Source: Thiosulfatihalobacter marinus
Lineage (GTDB): Bacteria; Pseudomonadota; Alphaproteobacteria; Rhodobacterales; Rhodobacteraceae
Length of the DNA stretch: 64,000 nt
Assembly (NCBI RefSeq): GCF_016019955.1
Contig: NZ_JAECRZ010000008.1
Coordinates: 1 to 64,000 of the forward strand
Direction: 5' to 3'
Each line of letters opens with the position of its first letter. The first letter of the stretch is position 1. The translations under genes and the position numbers were made by a program. Shown piece after piece: positions 7,902-16,980 of this stretch. The notes below the pieces were generated by a model, which worked only from the letters and a program-made list of their open reading frames with translations, did not search any database and was not told the DNA's origin.

Positions 7902-8393
7902 TTATCCTCCGGTATTCATCTGGCCCTGCATGGATTTCATGCCGTGGACAGGCTTGCGCTCCAGATCCACCGGCACCTCCAGATCAATCGCGCCGGCCTG
8001 CTCGAACACAAGCGTCATGCGCAGGATGTCTCCGTGATTCAAAGGCCCTGTCAGCCCCATCATCATCACGTGATCACCGCCGCGCTTCAATACATGCGCG
8101 CCGTTTGCCGGAACCACAAAGCCACCTTCGACCTTGCGCATCGACATATTGCCGTTGCCATCGTCGATATGCGTGTGCAGTTCCGCTTTTCGGGCGATGT
8201 CGGTCCTTACGCCGATCAGCCGATCGGCCTCGTCGCCGGAATTGTTGATCACCATGAAGGCCGCCCCCGATTTGGCAATCGGGCTGGACGCGCGCGCATA
8301 GGCATCCTCAACCGAGATCACGCTCTGGGCAAGGCCGGGCAGGGCAAAGGCAACCGCGCCAATGGCGGCAATGGCAAGTGTTTTCAGGGACAT
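7902..8393 (-). CDS. PCu(A)C-type periplasmic copper chaperone
   Basis: A 163-residue protein with a signal peptide (hydrophobic core LAIAAIGAVAFALPGLA, cleavage near residue 23) and a cupredoxin-like PCuAC domain. Likely Cu(I) ligands are H73, M85, H108 and M110, matching the family pattern of two His and two Met; spacing differs by one residue from the canonical motif. Such proteins deliver copper to the CuA/CuB centres of cytochrome oxidase in the periplasm. The C-terminal tail adds extra Met and His residues (HGMKSMQGQM). The start at 8393 begins the signal peptide. It follows a small secreted Cys-containing gene, likely in one operon. Confidence 0.88.
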   Translation of the reverse strand: MSLKTLAIAAIGAVAFALPGLAQSVISVEDAYARASSPIAKSGAAFMVINNSGDEADRLIGVRTDIARKAELHTHIDDGNGNMSMRKVEGGFVVPANGAHVLKRGGDHVMMMGLTGPLNHGDILRMTLVFEQAGAIDLEVPVDLERKPVHGMKSMQGQMNTGG

Positions 8394-8444
8394 GGTTTTC
8401 TCCCGTCCATATCTGTCGTCAGTCAAGATGGTTCTGGTGTGGGG

Positions 8445-8801
8445 TCACAACAGGACGGGCGGGGCACGGGCCGTGGCAACCACCGGGCGAATCACATGCG
8501 CGCCAAGGTCATGATGCGCGCCGATCTTCGAAACCGACCCTTGCACAGCCCATGGCCCGGGCGTGGTGACGGCAACATGGTTGAACAGGCACAGGCTTGC
8601 GTCAGGGCAGAATTGCGACGGGTCCGTGGGGTTGCCTTCGGCATCGACCGGCACCATGACCGGATTTTGTGAGATACAGTATTCCGCGTATCCCACGGGC
8701 ATGGGCATTCCGCGCGCAATCGCCATGCTCTGCCCGGTCAGGATCAGGGCCAGAACCAGAAAGCCGGAAATATATCTGCGCAAATATGCCATTTGACGCA
8801 T
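8445..8801 (-). CDS. Small exported protein, possibly DUF2946-like
   Basis: A 118-residue protein with an N-terminal hydrophobic segment (YISGFLVLALILTGQSMAIA) that may be a signal peptide or anchor. The mature part has cysteines in YCIS, QFCPDASLC and histidine pairs, and the C-terminus reads ARAPP, reminiscent of DUF2946 proteins, which often sit beside copper genes. It is 51 bp upstream of the PCuAC chaperone on the same strand, so a role in copper handling is plausible but inferred from context only. An internal Met at residue 4 is an alternative start. Confidence 0.55.
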   Translation of the reverse strand: MRQMAYLRRYISGFLVLALILTGQSMAIARGMPMPVGYAEYCISQNPVMVPVDAEGNPTDPSQFCPDASLCLFNHVAVTTPGPWAVQGSVSKIGAHHDLGAHVIRPVVATARAPPVLL

Positions 8802-8833
8802 GTAACCACGCGCGCCGGATATTGTCTTGCGAC

Positions 8834-8865
8834 AAAAAGAAACAGCCCCGCCGGATTGGCAGGGC
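8834..8865 (-). terminator. Intrinsic terminator after rpmB
   Basis: On the minus strand, gccctgcc, a 5-nt loop and ggcggggc form an 8-bp stem (one G-T pair), followed by a T-rich tract (tgtttctttttg). It begins about 29 nt after the rpmB stop codon and before the promoter of the next minus-strand operon. Confidence 0.8.
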
Positions 8866-8893
8866 CGTCAAAAATTCTGAAAGATCAGAGGGA

Positions 8894-9184
8894 TCAGGCC
8901 TCGGCGGTCTGGGCCTTGGCGATCTCTTTCTTGACCTTCAGCGCATTGGCGGACAATTCGGTGTCCTTGGCTTTGGACAGGAACGCGTCCAGCCCGCCAC
9001 GGTGATCCACCGAGCGCAGCGCCGCTGCCGAGATGCGCAGCTTCACGCCACGGCCCAGAGCTTCGGATTGCAGCGTCACGTCATTCAGGTTGGGCAGGAA
9101 ACGACGTTTGGTTTTGTTGTTGGCGTGGCTGACATTGTTGCCAGACATCGGGCCTTTTCCGGTCAGTTCGCAACGGCGCGACAT
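8894..9184 (-). CDS. rpmB: 50S ribosomal protein L28
   Basis: A 96-residue bL28, a structural protein of the large ribosomal subunit. It begins [33 protein letters not shown], the usual alphaproteobacterial N-terminus, with the basic rRNA-binding block following. The ATG at 9184 is chosen by family alignment; the open frame extends 31 codons further upstream. It is a single-gene unit followed by a strong terminator. Confidence 0.95.
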   Translation of the reverse strand: MSRRCELTGKGPMSGNNVSHANNKTKRRFLPNLNDVTLQSEALGRGVKLRISAAALRSVDHRGGLDAFLSKAKDTELSANALKVKKEIAKAQTAEA

Positions 9185-9329
9185 GGGTTCATCCTCGTTT
9201 TTCAGACAGCGGGGAAAGGCCCCGTCAAAGCAGATGGGCGCCGCCAAGGCCGCGCCCGGAAATTCGTTGGGCGTCATTAGGCCGAATTCGAGGGGGCGTC
9301 AAGTGATTCAGGTCCGGATTCGTGGCTCG

Positions 9330-9399
9330 GGCCCGTGGGGCGCTGCCCCGCCGCGAGCAAGCTCGCGACTCCCCGGGATATTTGAGGCCAAAAGAAGGG
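9330..9399. repeat. GC-rich intergenic repeat ending CCCCGGGATATTTGAGG
   Basis: The stretch between rpmB and the meaB stop contains a perfect hairpin (cgcgagc-aa-gctcgcg, 9352-9367) followed by ccccgggatatttgaggcc and aaaagaag. From memory, closely similar strings recur in intergenic regions across Rhodobacteraceae genomes; only one copy is seen in this window. On the minus strand it lies directly after meaB, so it could serve as a 3' end structure. Confidence 0.45.
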
Positions 9400-10383
9400 T
9401 CAGGCCGGGGTGATCTCCAGAAGCGCAAGCACCTGATCCGCAGCGGCCGAGGGTGTCTTGTCGCCACGCGCCACCTCTGCGCCAAGCCGGTCCAGCGCGG
9501 CGCGCGCGGCGCCGGTTTCCAGCCTTGCCAGAAGCCCGTGGCGCACTTCCTCGTGGAACCAGTAGGTGGATTGCGCCCTGCGCCGCGCATCCCAATGACC
9601 GTTCTTGCGCCGCCAGCCGGTCAGCGCCGTCATTTCTTCCCAGGCGGTTTCCAGCCCGTTTTCCTCGAGCGCCGAAACCGTCATCGCCTTGGGAAAGCCC
9701 TGCGGATCCTGTGGGCGTTTGCGCAGCAGCCGCAGCGCCCCCGCGTAATCCGCACAGGTGCGCATCGCGGTCGCTTTCAGATCGCCATCGGCCTTGTTGA
9801 CCAGGATGATGTCGGCCATTTCCATGATGCCGCGTTTGACCCCCTGCAATTCGTCCCCGCCCGCCGGGGCCAGCAGCAGCAGGAACAGGTCCGACATTTC
9901 CGCCACCACGGTTTCCGACTGGCCGACACCGACGGTTTCGATCAGCACAACGTCAAATCCGAACGCCTCGCACAGCGAGACCGCCTCGCGGGTGCGCCGC
10001 GCCACGCCGCCCAGATGCGTCTGACTGGGCGAGGGGCGGATAAAGGCGTTGGGATCGCGGCTCAGCCGTTCCATGCGGGTCTTGTCACCCAGGATCGATC
10101 CACCCGAGCGTGCCGAGGACGGATCCACCGCCAGCACCGCGACCTTCATGCCCCGCGCCGTCAGCATCATGCCGAAGCTTTCGATGAATGTGGACTTGCC
10201 CACCCCCGGCGTGCCCGACAGCCCGATCCGCAGCGCCTGCTGCCCGGCGCCGCGCAGCGACTCCAGCAGGTCCGCGGCCTGCGCCCGATGGTCCGTGCGC
10301 GCGCTTTCGACAAGGGTAATGGCCCGGGCCAGCGCGCGGCGGTCCTGTTTCAATATCCTGTCGCGCAATTCTGCGATATCCAT
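9400..10383 (-). CDS. meaB: Methylmalonyl-CoA mutase-associated GTPase MeaB
   Basis: A 327-residue G3E-family GTPase. The Walker A motif is GTPGVGKST at about residues 57-65, a switch region ETVGVGQSE follows near 135, and the guanine-specificity motif NKAD lies near 197. MeaB loads and protects the adenosylcobalamin cofactor of methylmalonyl-CoA (or ethylmalonyl-CoA) mutase in the cytoplasm. No mutase gene is in the window. It is divergent from the DUF3108 gene with 33 bp between the starts. Confidence 0.92.
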   Translation of the reverse strand: MDIAELRDRILKQDRRALARAITLVESARTDHRAQAADLLESLRGAGQQALRIGLSGTPGVGKSTFIESFGMMLTARGMKVAVLAVDPSSARSGGSILGDKTRMERLSRDPNAFIRPSPSQTHLGGVARRTREAVSLCEAFGFDVVLIETVGVGQSETVVAEMSDLFLLLLAPAGGDELQGVKRGIMEMADIILVNKADGDLKATAMRTCADYAGALRLLRKRPQDPQGFPKAMTVSALEENGLETAWEEMTALTGWRRKNGHWDARRRAQSTYWFHEEVRHGLLARLETGAARAALDRLGAEVARGDKTPSAAADQVLALLEITPA

Positions 10384-10416
10384 GGCGCACCTGTCTGTTG
10401 CCGTTGGAGAGCGTTG

Positions 10417-11178
10417 ATGCCGCGACCACCCCGCCTTTGTCCAGCCCGCGTATGGCGCCTGCGCCGGTTTCTGCCCCGGACGCTTCGCTGTGCCGCAGCC
10501 CTGACCGGGATCCTGACCGGGGCCACTCCGGCGCTGGCCGAGCCCCAGGCGTGGTCGGTTTATGCCTTTGGCCTGCCGGTGGGCGAGCTGCGCCTCGCCG
10601 TGTCGGAGGCCGCCGGCCGCTACACAGGCACCGGCGCGTTCCAGACAACCGGGCTGGCCGGGGTGCTCAAACGCATCCGCTTTACCGTATCGGCGCGCGG
10701 GCGCGTTGGTGAAGATGGTTATGCGCCGTCAGTCTATGAAGGCTTCATCGACACCGGGCGGCGCCTGTCCGAAACCCGGCTGGAATTCGCCGCGGGCCTG
10801 CCCGTCAAGACGGCGGGGGCTCAGGCCCCCGCAACCCCGATCGCGGTGTCCGACATGCGTGGCGCACAGGATCCGATGACCGTGATGTGGCAGGTGCTGC
10901 GCGATCAGAGCGACCAGACCCTGTGCCGGTTTTCGCAAAACCAGTTTGACGGCACGCGGCTGGTGCGGATTTCACTCACCACGCGCGAACAGACCGGCGA
11001 CAGCGTCACCTGTTCGGGCACCTATGACCGGATCGGCGGGTATTCCCCCGAGGAACTGGCCGAGATGGCGATCTCGCCACTCTCTGTCACCTACACCCGC
11101 ACGGGCGACGCGTGGCGCGCCACCGGCATCCGCGTCAGGACGCGCCATGGGGCGGCCCGGTTGCGCCGACAGGACTGA
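10417..11178 (+). CDS. DUF3108-containing exported protein
   Basis: A 253-residue protein with an Arg-rich N-terminus and a hydrophobic segment ending in PALA-E near residue 42, fitting an export signal. The remainder matches the DUF3108 type: a beta-rich domain starting AWSVYAFGLPVGELRLAVSE, with TTGLAGVLKRIRFTVSARG and YTRTGDAWRATGIRV. Family members are periplasmic and of unknown role. The ATG at 10417 with a ggaga site is used; the frame runs open far upstream, but that part is antisense to meaB. hrpB follows 36 bp downstream. Confidence 0.75.
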   Translation: MPRPPRLCPARVWRLRRFLPRTLRCAAALTGILTGATPALAEPQAWSVYAFGLPVGELRLAVSEAAGRYTGTGAFQTTGLAGVLKRIRFTVSARGRVGEDGYAPSVYEGFIDTGRRLSETRLEFAAGLPVKTAGAQAPATPIAVSDMRGAQDPMTVMWQVLRDQSDQTLCRFSQNQFDGTRLVRISLTTREQTGDSVTCSGTYDRIGGYSPEELAEMAISPLSVTYTRTGDAWRATGIRVRTRHGAARLRRQD

Positions 11179-11214
11179 CTGGACCTTGCCACGCGCTTGC
11201 CGGATAACGTGCAC

Positions 11215-13656
11215 ATGACCGCCCTGCCGATCCAAGATGCCCTCGCGCCCCTGCTCGATGCCCTGCGCGAGCGGGGCCGCGCCGTGCTGCAAGCGCCCCC
11301 CGGCGCGGGCAAGACCACACTGGTACCTCTGGCAATGCGACAGGCGGGGCTTGTGCAGGGTCGCATCGTCATGCTGGAGCCGCGCCGACTGGCGGCGCGC
11401 GCCGCCGCCGAGCGCATGGCGCAGACACTGGACGAACCGGTGGGCCAGACGGTGGGGTACCGGGTGCGCGGCGACAGCAAGGTCACGAAATCCACCCGGA
11501 TCGAGGTCGTCACCGAAGGCATCCTGACGCGTATGATCCAGTCCGACGCTGGGCTTTCGGGGATCGGCGCGGTGATTTTCGATGAGTTTCACGAACGCTC
11601 CCTGAATGGCGATCTGGGGCTGGCCCTGTGCCTTGAGATCGCCGAGGTTCTGCGCGACGATCTGATCCTGCTGGCCATGTCGGCCACGCTGGATGCCGGT
11701 CCCGTGGCCGCCCTCATGGGCGACGTGCCGGTAATCACGTCCGAGGGGCGCAGCTATCCGGTCAGCACAAGCTGGCTGGACAAGCCACTGGCCAGGGGCG
11801 AGCGGCTGGAGGTGGCCACGGCGCGGCTGATCACGCAGGCTGTCAAGGAAACCCGGGGCGGTGTGCTGGTCTTTCTGCCCGGCGAAGGCGAAATCCGGCG
11901 CACTCAATCCCTGCTGAACCTGCCGGCCGAATGTCAGGTGCGCCCGCTGTTCGGGGCCATGCCGTTCAAGGATCAGCAGGCCGCCATCCGCCCCGTCGAT
12001 ACCGGGCGCAAGGTGGTGCTGGCCACGTCCATCGCCGAGACCTCGCTGACCATTCAGGACATCCGCGTTGTGGTTGACGCAGGACGCGCCCGGCGGGCCC
12101 GGTTCGATCCCGGCTCGGGCATGTCGCGGCTGGTGACAGAGCGCGTCACCCGCGCCGAGGCCACCCAGCGGCAGGGCCGCGCGGGCCGGGTGGCGCCGGG
12201 GGTCTGTTACCGGCTCTGGACAAAGGGAGAAGACGGCAGCCTGCTGCCCTTCCCCCCCGCCGAGATCGAGGCCGCCGACCTGACCGGGCTGGCGCTGGAA
12301 CTGGCCCTATGGGGCGCCAGGCCCGACGATCTGGCGTTCCTGACACCCCCCAACCCCGGCGTGTTTGCCGAGGCCCAGGCGGTGCTGCGCATGTTGGGCG
12401 CCCTGGGCGCGGACAACCGCATCACCGCCCATGGCCGTCAGCTGGCCGCCCTGCCGCTGCACCCGCGTCTGGGCCATATGCTGGCCCTGGCCGGCGAACC
12501 CGCCGCGCCGCTGGCCGCGCTTCTGGCCGCGCGCGATCCGCTGGCGCGCGGCGCGCCCGTGGATCTGTCGCTTCGGCTTGAAGCCCTGCGCGACCTCAAG
12601 GCCTTCACCGAACGCCGCCCCTATTCGGTGAACCGCGCCGCGCTGCACACGATCCGCGACGAGGCCAAACGGCTTGCGCGGGCCACAAAGCCACCGGTGC
12701 GAACCGGTCTGAGCGCCGCTGAAATGGCCGCGCTGGCCTATCCCGACCGGATCGGCCTGCATCGCAAGGGCGATGCGCCGCGTTTCGTACTCTCTGGCGG
12801 CAAGGGCGCGGTGATGGACGAGGGCGACCCGCTGGCCGGCACCCGCCTGATTGTTGTCACCGATACCGACGGCAACCCGCGCGAGGCCCGCATCCGGCAG
12901 GCGATCGCCATTTCCGAGACCGAGTTGCGCTCCCTGTTCGCGGATCAGATCGCCTGGCACGACCATTGCGAATGGTCCAGGCGGGAACGCCGCGTTGTCG
13001 CCCGCCGCCAGGAGCGGCTGGGCGCCATCATCCTGGATGATCGGATCTGGAAAGACGCCCCCGACGATGCGGTGGCGCGGGCCATGCTGGACGGGGTGCG
13101 TGATCTGGGGCTGGTGCTGTCCGATGCCGCGCGCCGGTTCGTTGCGCGGGTGGAATTGCTGCGTGACGCGGGGCATGACCTGCCCGATATGAGCGACTCT
13201 GCCCTCATGGATACGCGCAAAGACTGGCTGCTGGCCCATCTTGCCGGCATCCGCACCGCTGATCAGTGGAAGAGGTTCGATCTGCTGGACCCGCTGCGCG
13301 CCCGGCTGGACTGGGGCCAGATGCAATCGCTGGACCGCGAGGCACCGGCCCATTTCACCACCCCGCTGGGGCGGCGGATTCCCATTGATTATTCCGGCGA
13401 GGCGCCGGAAATTGCGCTGCGACTTCAGGAAATGTTCGGACAGACAACGCATCCCCGCGTCGGGCGCACGCCGTTGCGTGTCACGCTGCTGTCTCCGGCG
13501 GGGCGGCCCGTGCAAACCACGATGGATCTGCCCGGATTCTGGGCCGGATCCTACAGTGACGTGCGCAAGGACATGCGTGCCCGCTATCCGCGCCACCCCT
13601 GGCCCGACGACCCCACCCAGGCCGATCCAACCCTGCGCGCAAAACGCAGGCAATAA
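11215..13656 (+). CDS. hrpB: ATP-dependent RNA helicase HrpB
   Basis: An 813-residue DEAH-box helicase. Motif I is APPGAGKTT near residue 28, motif II is DEFH (FDEFHERSL) near 123, motif III is SAT near 161, and motif VI is QRQGRAGR near 320, followed by the helicase-associated and HrpB C-terminal domains that end with a conserved PVQTTMDLPGFWAGSY-type segment. Length matches the family. HrpB unwinds RNA with ATP in the cytoplasm; its physiological target is poorly known. The ATG at 11215 is favoured over a TTG six codons upstream. Confidence 0.93.
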   Translation: MTALPIQDALAPLLDALRERGRAVLQAPPGAGKTTLVPLAMRQAGLVQGRIVMLEPRRLAARAAAERMAQTLDEPVGQTVGYRVRGDSKVTKSTRIEVVTEGILTRMIQSDAGLSGIGAVIFDEFHERSLNGDLGLALCLEIAEVLRDDLILLAMSATLDAGPVAALMGDVPVITSEGRSYPVSTSWLDKPLARGERLEVATARLITQAVKETRGGVLVFLPGEGEIRRTQSLLNLPAECQVRPLFGAMPFKDQQAAIRPVDTGRKVVLATSIAETSLTIQDIRVVVDAGRARRARFDPGSGMSRLVTERVTRAEATQRQGRAGRVAPGVCYRLWTKGEDGSLLPFPPAEIEAADLTGLALELALWGARPDDLAFLTPPNPGVFAEAQAVLRMLGALGADNRITAHGRQLAALPLHPRLGHMLALAGEPAAPLAALLAARDPLARGAPVDLSLRLEALRDLKAFTERRPYSVNRAALHTIRDEAKRLARATKPPVRTGLSAAEMAALAYPDRIGLHRKGDAPRFVLSGGKGAVMDEGDPLAGTRLIVVTDTDGNPREARIRQAIAISETELRSLFADQIAWHDHCEWSRRERRVVARRQERLGAIILDDRIWKDAPDDAVARAMLDGVRDLGLVLSDAARRFVARVELLRDAGHDLPDMSDSALMDTRKDWLLAHLAGIRTADQWKRFDLLDPLRARLDWGQMQSLDREAPAHFTTPLGRRIPIDYSGEAPEIALRLQEMFGQTTHPRVGRTPLRVTLLSPAGRPVQTTMDLPGFWAGSYSDVRKDMRARYPRHPWPDDPTQADPTLRAKRRQ

Positions 13657-13753
13657 CACAAAAACAGGCAATTTCAGTCAGGCCGCTTGCATGCTGGCGC
13701 GAAAACGTATATACAAAGCACAGACAAAAACGCATGAGCAGAGCATTTAGACC

Positions 13754-14212
13754 ATGACGGATACATTGATGAACGCGCTGTCCAGCGTGGTGGGCCCCTT
13801 GCTGCGACGCCCCAAACGGTTGCAGGTCGCCGCGCTGTGCCTGAAGGGTGAAGGCTCCGGCAAGCAGGTGCTGATGATCACCTCACGTGATACCGGCCGC
13901 TGGGTGTTGCCCAAGGGCTGGCCGATCGACGGTTACGACGCCCCCGGCAGCGCGCTTCAGGAAGCGTGGGAAGAGGCCGGCGTCAAAGAGGCCGAAATCG
14001 ACCCCGACATGATCGGCACCTATGAATATGCCAAACGGCTGACAGGCGGCGCCGCGGTGGATGTCGAGGTGCAGGTTTATTCGGCCAAGGTGGACAAGCT
14101 GGTCGATCAGTTCCCCGAATCCGACGAACGCAGCCGCAAATGGGTCTCTCCCATGGACGCGGCCAACATGGTGCAAGAGCCCGGATTGCAGGAACTGCTG
14201 CGGCAAATATGA
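13754..14212 (+). CDS. NUDIX hydrolase
   Basis: A 152-residue NUDIX protein. The Nudix box is visible as GWPIDGYDAPGSALQEAWEEAG, with the metal-binding glutamates in the EAWEEAG helix near residues 71-77; the lead Gly and REUXEE helix are slightly degenerate (Ala-Trp in place of Arg-Glu), as in diphosphoinositol/diadenosine polyphosphate-type members. It probably hydrolyses a nucleoside or inositol diphosphate-linked compound. The ATG is at the head of an unbroken domain. It is followed after 85 bp by the phosphate transporter gene in the same direction. Confidence 0.85.
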   Translation: MTDTLMNALSSVVGPLLRRPKRLQVAALCLKGEGSGKQVLMITSRDTGRWVLPKGWPIDGYDAPGSALQEAWEEAGVKEAEIDPDMIGTYEYAKRLTGGAAVDVEVQVYSAKVDKLVDQFPESDERSRKWVSPMDAANMVQEPGLQELLRQI

Positions 14213-14297
14213 CCGTTTCCTGACGCTTGCGTAACACAACCGTTGAAAACCGCGCCAAACCCGGCTAGCCCCGCGCAAAAGCACTGTGGGGAATGAC

Positions 14298-15779
14298 ATG
14301 GCCAATTCCGGTGGCGACAAAATCTGGTCCACGCTCGACAAGGACCTCAACCGCATTTCGCATGTCGAATATGCAACCAATTATGTGTCGCGCCCGCTGA
14401 TCGGGCTGGGCATTGCGCTGGCCTTCATCGTGCTGGCAGCAGTCGTTGCCAGCGTGTTTTTCGGCTCATTCCCCTCCAATCTTGTTGTGGTCGCCGCCGC
14501 CGGTTTCGGCGCCTATATGGCACTGAATATCGGCGCCAACGATGTTGCCAACAACATGGGCCCCGCCGTGGGCGCCAACGCGCTTACCATGGGCGGCGCC
14601 ATCGTGATCGCCGCGCTTTTCGAAAGTGCCGGTGCGCTGTTGGCCGGGGGCGACGTGGTGTCGACCATCTCCAAGGGCATCATTGATCCGTCCGGTTTCG
14701 CGAATGCGCGGGTGTTCATGTGGGCGATGATGGCGGCGCTGATCTCTTCGGCCCTGTGGGTCAACATCGCCACAATATTTGGCGCGCCGGTCTCCACCAC
14801 CCATTCGGTGGTGGGTGGCGTCATGGGGGCGGGCATCGCCGCGGCGGGGTTCACCGCCGTCAGTTGGCCAACCATGGGCACGATTGCCGCCAGCTGGGTG
14901 ATATCCCCGCTGCTGGGCGGCATCATCGCCGCGGCCTTCCTGGCCTTCATCAAGGCCAAGATCATCTATCAGGACGACAAGATCGCCGCCGCGCGCCGCT
15001 GGGTGCCGGTGCTGGTCGCCATCATGGCCGCCGCCTTTGCCTCCTATCTGGCGCTCAAGGGGCTGAAGCGCGTGGTCAAGATCGACATTTCCACCGCCCT
15101 GCTGATCGGGGTCGTGATTGGCGCGCTGACCTATGTGATCACCGCCCCGCTGATCCGCAAGCAATCCGAGGGCATGGAGAACCGCAACAAATCGCTCAAG
15201 ATCCTGTTCGGGCTGCCGCTGGTGTTTTCCGCCGCGCTTTTGTCCTTTGCCCACGGCGCCAATGACGTGGCCAACGCCGTCGGTCCGTTGGCGGCAATTG
15301 TCCACGCCTCGGAATTCGGCAATTTCGCCGCCAAGGTTGCCATCCCGCTATGGGTCATGGTGATCGGCGCTCTGGGCATCTCCTTTGGCCTGTTCCTGTT
15401 CGGACCCAAGCTGATCCGCATGGTCGGCGAACAGATCACCAAGCTGAACCCGATGCGCGCCTATTGCGTGGCGCTGTCCGCCGCGATCACCGTGATCGTC
15501 GCCTCGTGGCTGGGCCTGCCGGTCTCTTCGACCCATATCGCCGTGGGCGGTGTGTTCGGGGTGGGGTTCTTTCGCGAATGGCACGCCGAACGCCGCCTGC
15601 GCAAAAGCGCCGCCGCCCGCCCCCAGACCAAGCGTATCGCGCCCGAAGAACGCCGCCGGCGCAAGCTGGTGCGCCGCTCGCATTTCATGACAATCGTCGC
15701 GGCCTGGGTCATTACGGTACCAGCGGCCGCCACCATGTCGGCGATCATCTTCCTGATCCTGAACGCGATCGTTTCCTGA
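14298..15779 (+). CDS. Inorganic phosphate transporter, PiT family
   Basis: A 493-residue membrane protein with about ten to twelve hydrophobic segments and the two inverted PiT signature repeats: GANDVANNMGPAVGANALT near residue 78 and HGANDVANAVGPLAAI near 317, plus the GAPVSTTHSVVGG and GLPVSSTHIAVGG motifs. It imports phosphate (with metal) using the proton gradient across the inner membrane. The ATG at 14298 with a gggga site is preferred over a GTG four codons upstream. It is convergent with the next gene. Confidence 0.93.
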   Translation: MANSGGDKIWSTLDKDLNRISHVEYATNYVSRPLIGLGIALAFIVLAAVVASVFFGSFPSNLVVVAAAGFGAYMALNIGANDVANNMGPAVGANALTMGGAIVIAALFESAGALLAGGDVVSTISKGIIDPSGFANARVFMWAMMAALISSALWVNIATIFGAPVSTTHSVVGGVMGAGIAAAGFTAVSWPTMGTIAASWVISPLLGGIIAAAFLAFIKAKIIYQDDKIAAARRWVPVLVAIMAAAFASYLALKGLKRVVKIDISTALLIGVVIGALTYVITAPLIRKQSEGMENRNKSLKILFGLPLVFSAALLSFAHGANDVANAVGPLAAIVHASEFGNFAAKVAIPLWVMVIGALGISFGLFLFGPKLIRMVGEQITKLNPMRAYCVALSAAITVIVASWLGLPVSSTHIAVGGVFGVGFFREWHAERRLRKSAAARPQTKRIAPEERRRRKLVRRSHFMTIVAAWVITVPAAATMSAIIFLILNAIVS

Positions 15780-15795
15780 CCCGCCGGGCGGTTCG

Positions 15796-16827
15796 TTACC
15801 GCCCGCGCACCTCTTTGGGCTTCAGCTTCGGCGATCCCGTGCCCACTCGCTCCGCCTGACGCACCAGATCCGCCACGCGCTGATTGATCGGCGCGGGCAC
15901 GCCGTTGTCCTGGGCCATGCGCACGATCTGGCCCTGCAACTCCTCGATCTCGGTCCTGCGGCCCTTGTTCAGATCTTCCCACATCGAGCTGCGCGCGGTC
16001 GGATCGATCGTCAGCATTGCGCGCGCCACGAACCGGAACAGCACCGTCGGCAGGCGCAGCACCCTGGGCACATGGCGCATCGGCAGCGGCCCCGGCACCG
16101 GGCTGAGCGGCTCGATCCCCGCCGCATCCAGCACCCGCAGCGCCTCGGCCATCTGGTCCGCCATCAGGCGGCGCCAGCGCATGTCGCCAATCTGTTTCCT
16201 CAACGGCAGCCCGGACAGCGCATTCAGCGCATTGTTGAGGTTGATCAACAACTTGCCCCATTGCAACGCAGGCATCTTGCGGCGTTCGTGAAACTCCAGA
16301 TCCCCCACCGTCAGCGTGCGCGCCAGGTGGCCCGCGCCCCGTTCGATCAGGATGTCGCCGCTGGTCCCACGATGAAACCGCCCGCCGCCCATGGCCACGA
16401 TGTTGCACATCACAATCCCGGCGCGCACATCCCGCCCCGGCAGTTTTTCGCGCAACAGGCCCACATTGGAAATGCCGTTTTGCAGGCTGACCACCACCGC
16501 CGTTTTCGGCGCGAACCGCGCAATCTGGCGCGCCATCTCGGCGGTCGCGCCGCTCTTGACCGTGACCAGGATGATGTCGGCCCCTTTCAGGCACACCGGA
16601 TCGGCTGTCATCGACACCACGTCGGGCGGCAGTTCCTCGTCCAGCCCGGCATAATCCGTCAGCGTCAGCCCCTGCCGCGAAATCTCTTCCGCCATGCGCG
16701 GGCGCAACAATAGCGTCACGTCATACATGCCCCGCGCCAGCATACCGCCCACGAAACAGCCCACGCTGCCCGCTCCGGCCACCACGATCCGCGGGGAATT
16801 TCCGTGTCGTTTCGCGCTTTCAGCCAT
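15796..16827 (-). CDS. 2-dehydropantoate 2-reductase family oxidoreductase
   Basis: A 343-residue protein with the ketopantoate reductase layout: Rossmann motif GAGSVGCFVGG near residue 18, the conserved QNGISNV segment near 106, and the catalytic-Lys helix in ALQWGKLLINLNNALNAL near 185, with the C-terminal all-helical domain. It reduces ketopantoate to pantoate with NADPH in pantothenate synthesis, or a related 2-keto acid. It is somewhat longer than E. coli PanE (303 residues), so a related substrate is possible. The start at 16827 follows gggtgagtgg. It is convergent with the phosphate transporter. Confidence 0.8.
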   Translation of the reverse strand: MAESAKRHGNSPRIVVAGAGSVGCFVGGMLARGMYDVTLLLRPRMAEEISRQGLTLTDYAGLDEELPPDVVSMTADPVCLKGADIILVTVKSGATAEMARQIARFAPKTAVVVSLQNGISNVGLLREKLPGRDVRAGIVMCNIVAMGGGRFHRGTSGDILIERGAGHLARTLTVGDLEFHERRKMPALQWGKLLINLNNALNALSGLPLRKQIGDMRWRRLMADQMAEALRVLDAAGIEPLSPVPGPLPMRHVPRVLRLPTVLFRFVARAMLTIDPTARSSMWEDLNKGRRTEIEELQGQIVRMAQDNGVPAPINQRVADLVRQAERVGTGSPKLKPKEVRGR

Positions 16828-16980
16828 CCACTCACCCACAACGCCCGCGCGATTCCCGCGCCCCGTCTTGTCGCATTATGCGGGATTTGGGGCAAATTTG
16901 CGGCACCAAAGCTGTATCCCCAACGCAAAAGGCGCCCGGATTGCCCCGAACGCCCCTTGTTTGCGCGATCCGAAACCGGC

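Noticed and set aside
9322-10416. N-terminal extension of the DUF3108 frame across meaB
   Set aside because: The part before 10417 is antisense to meaB. The ATG at 10417 has a ribosome-binding site and opens a signal peptide.
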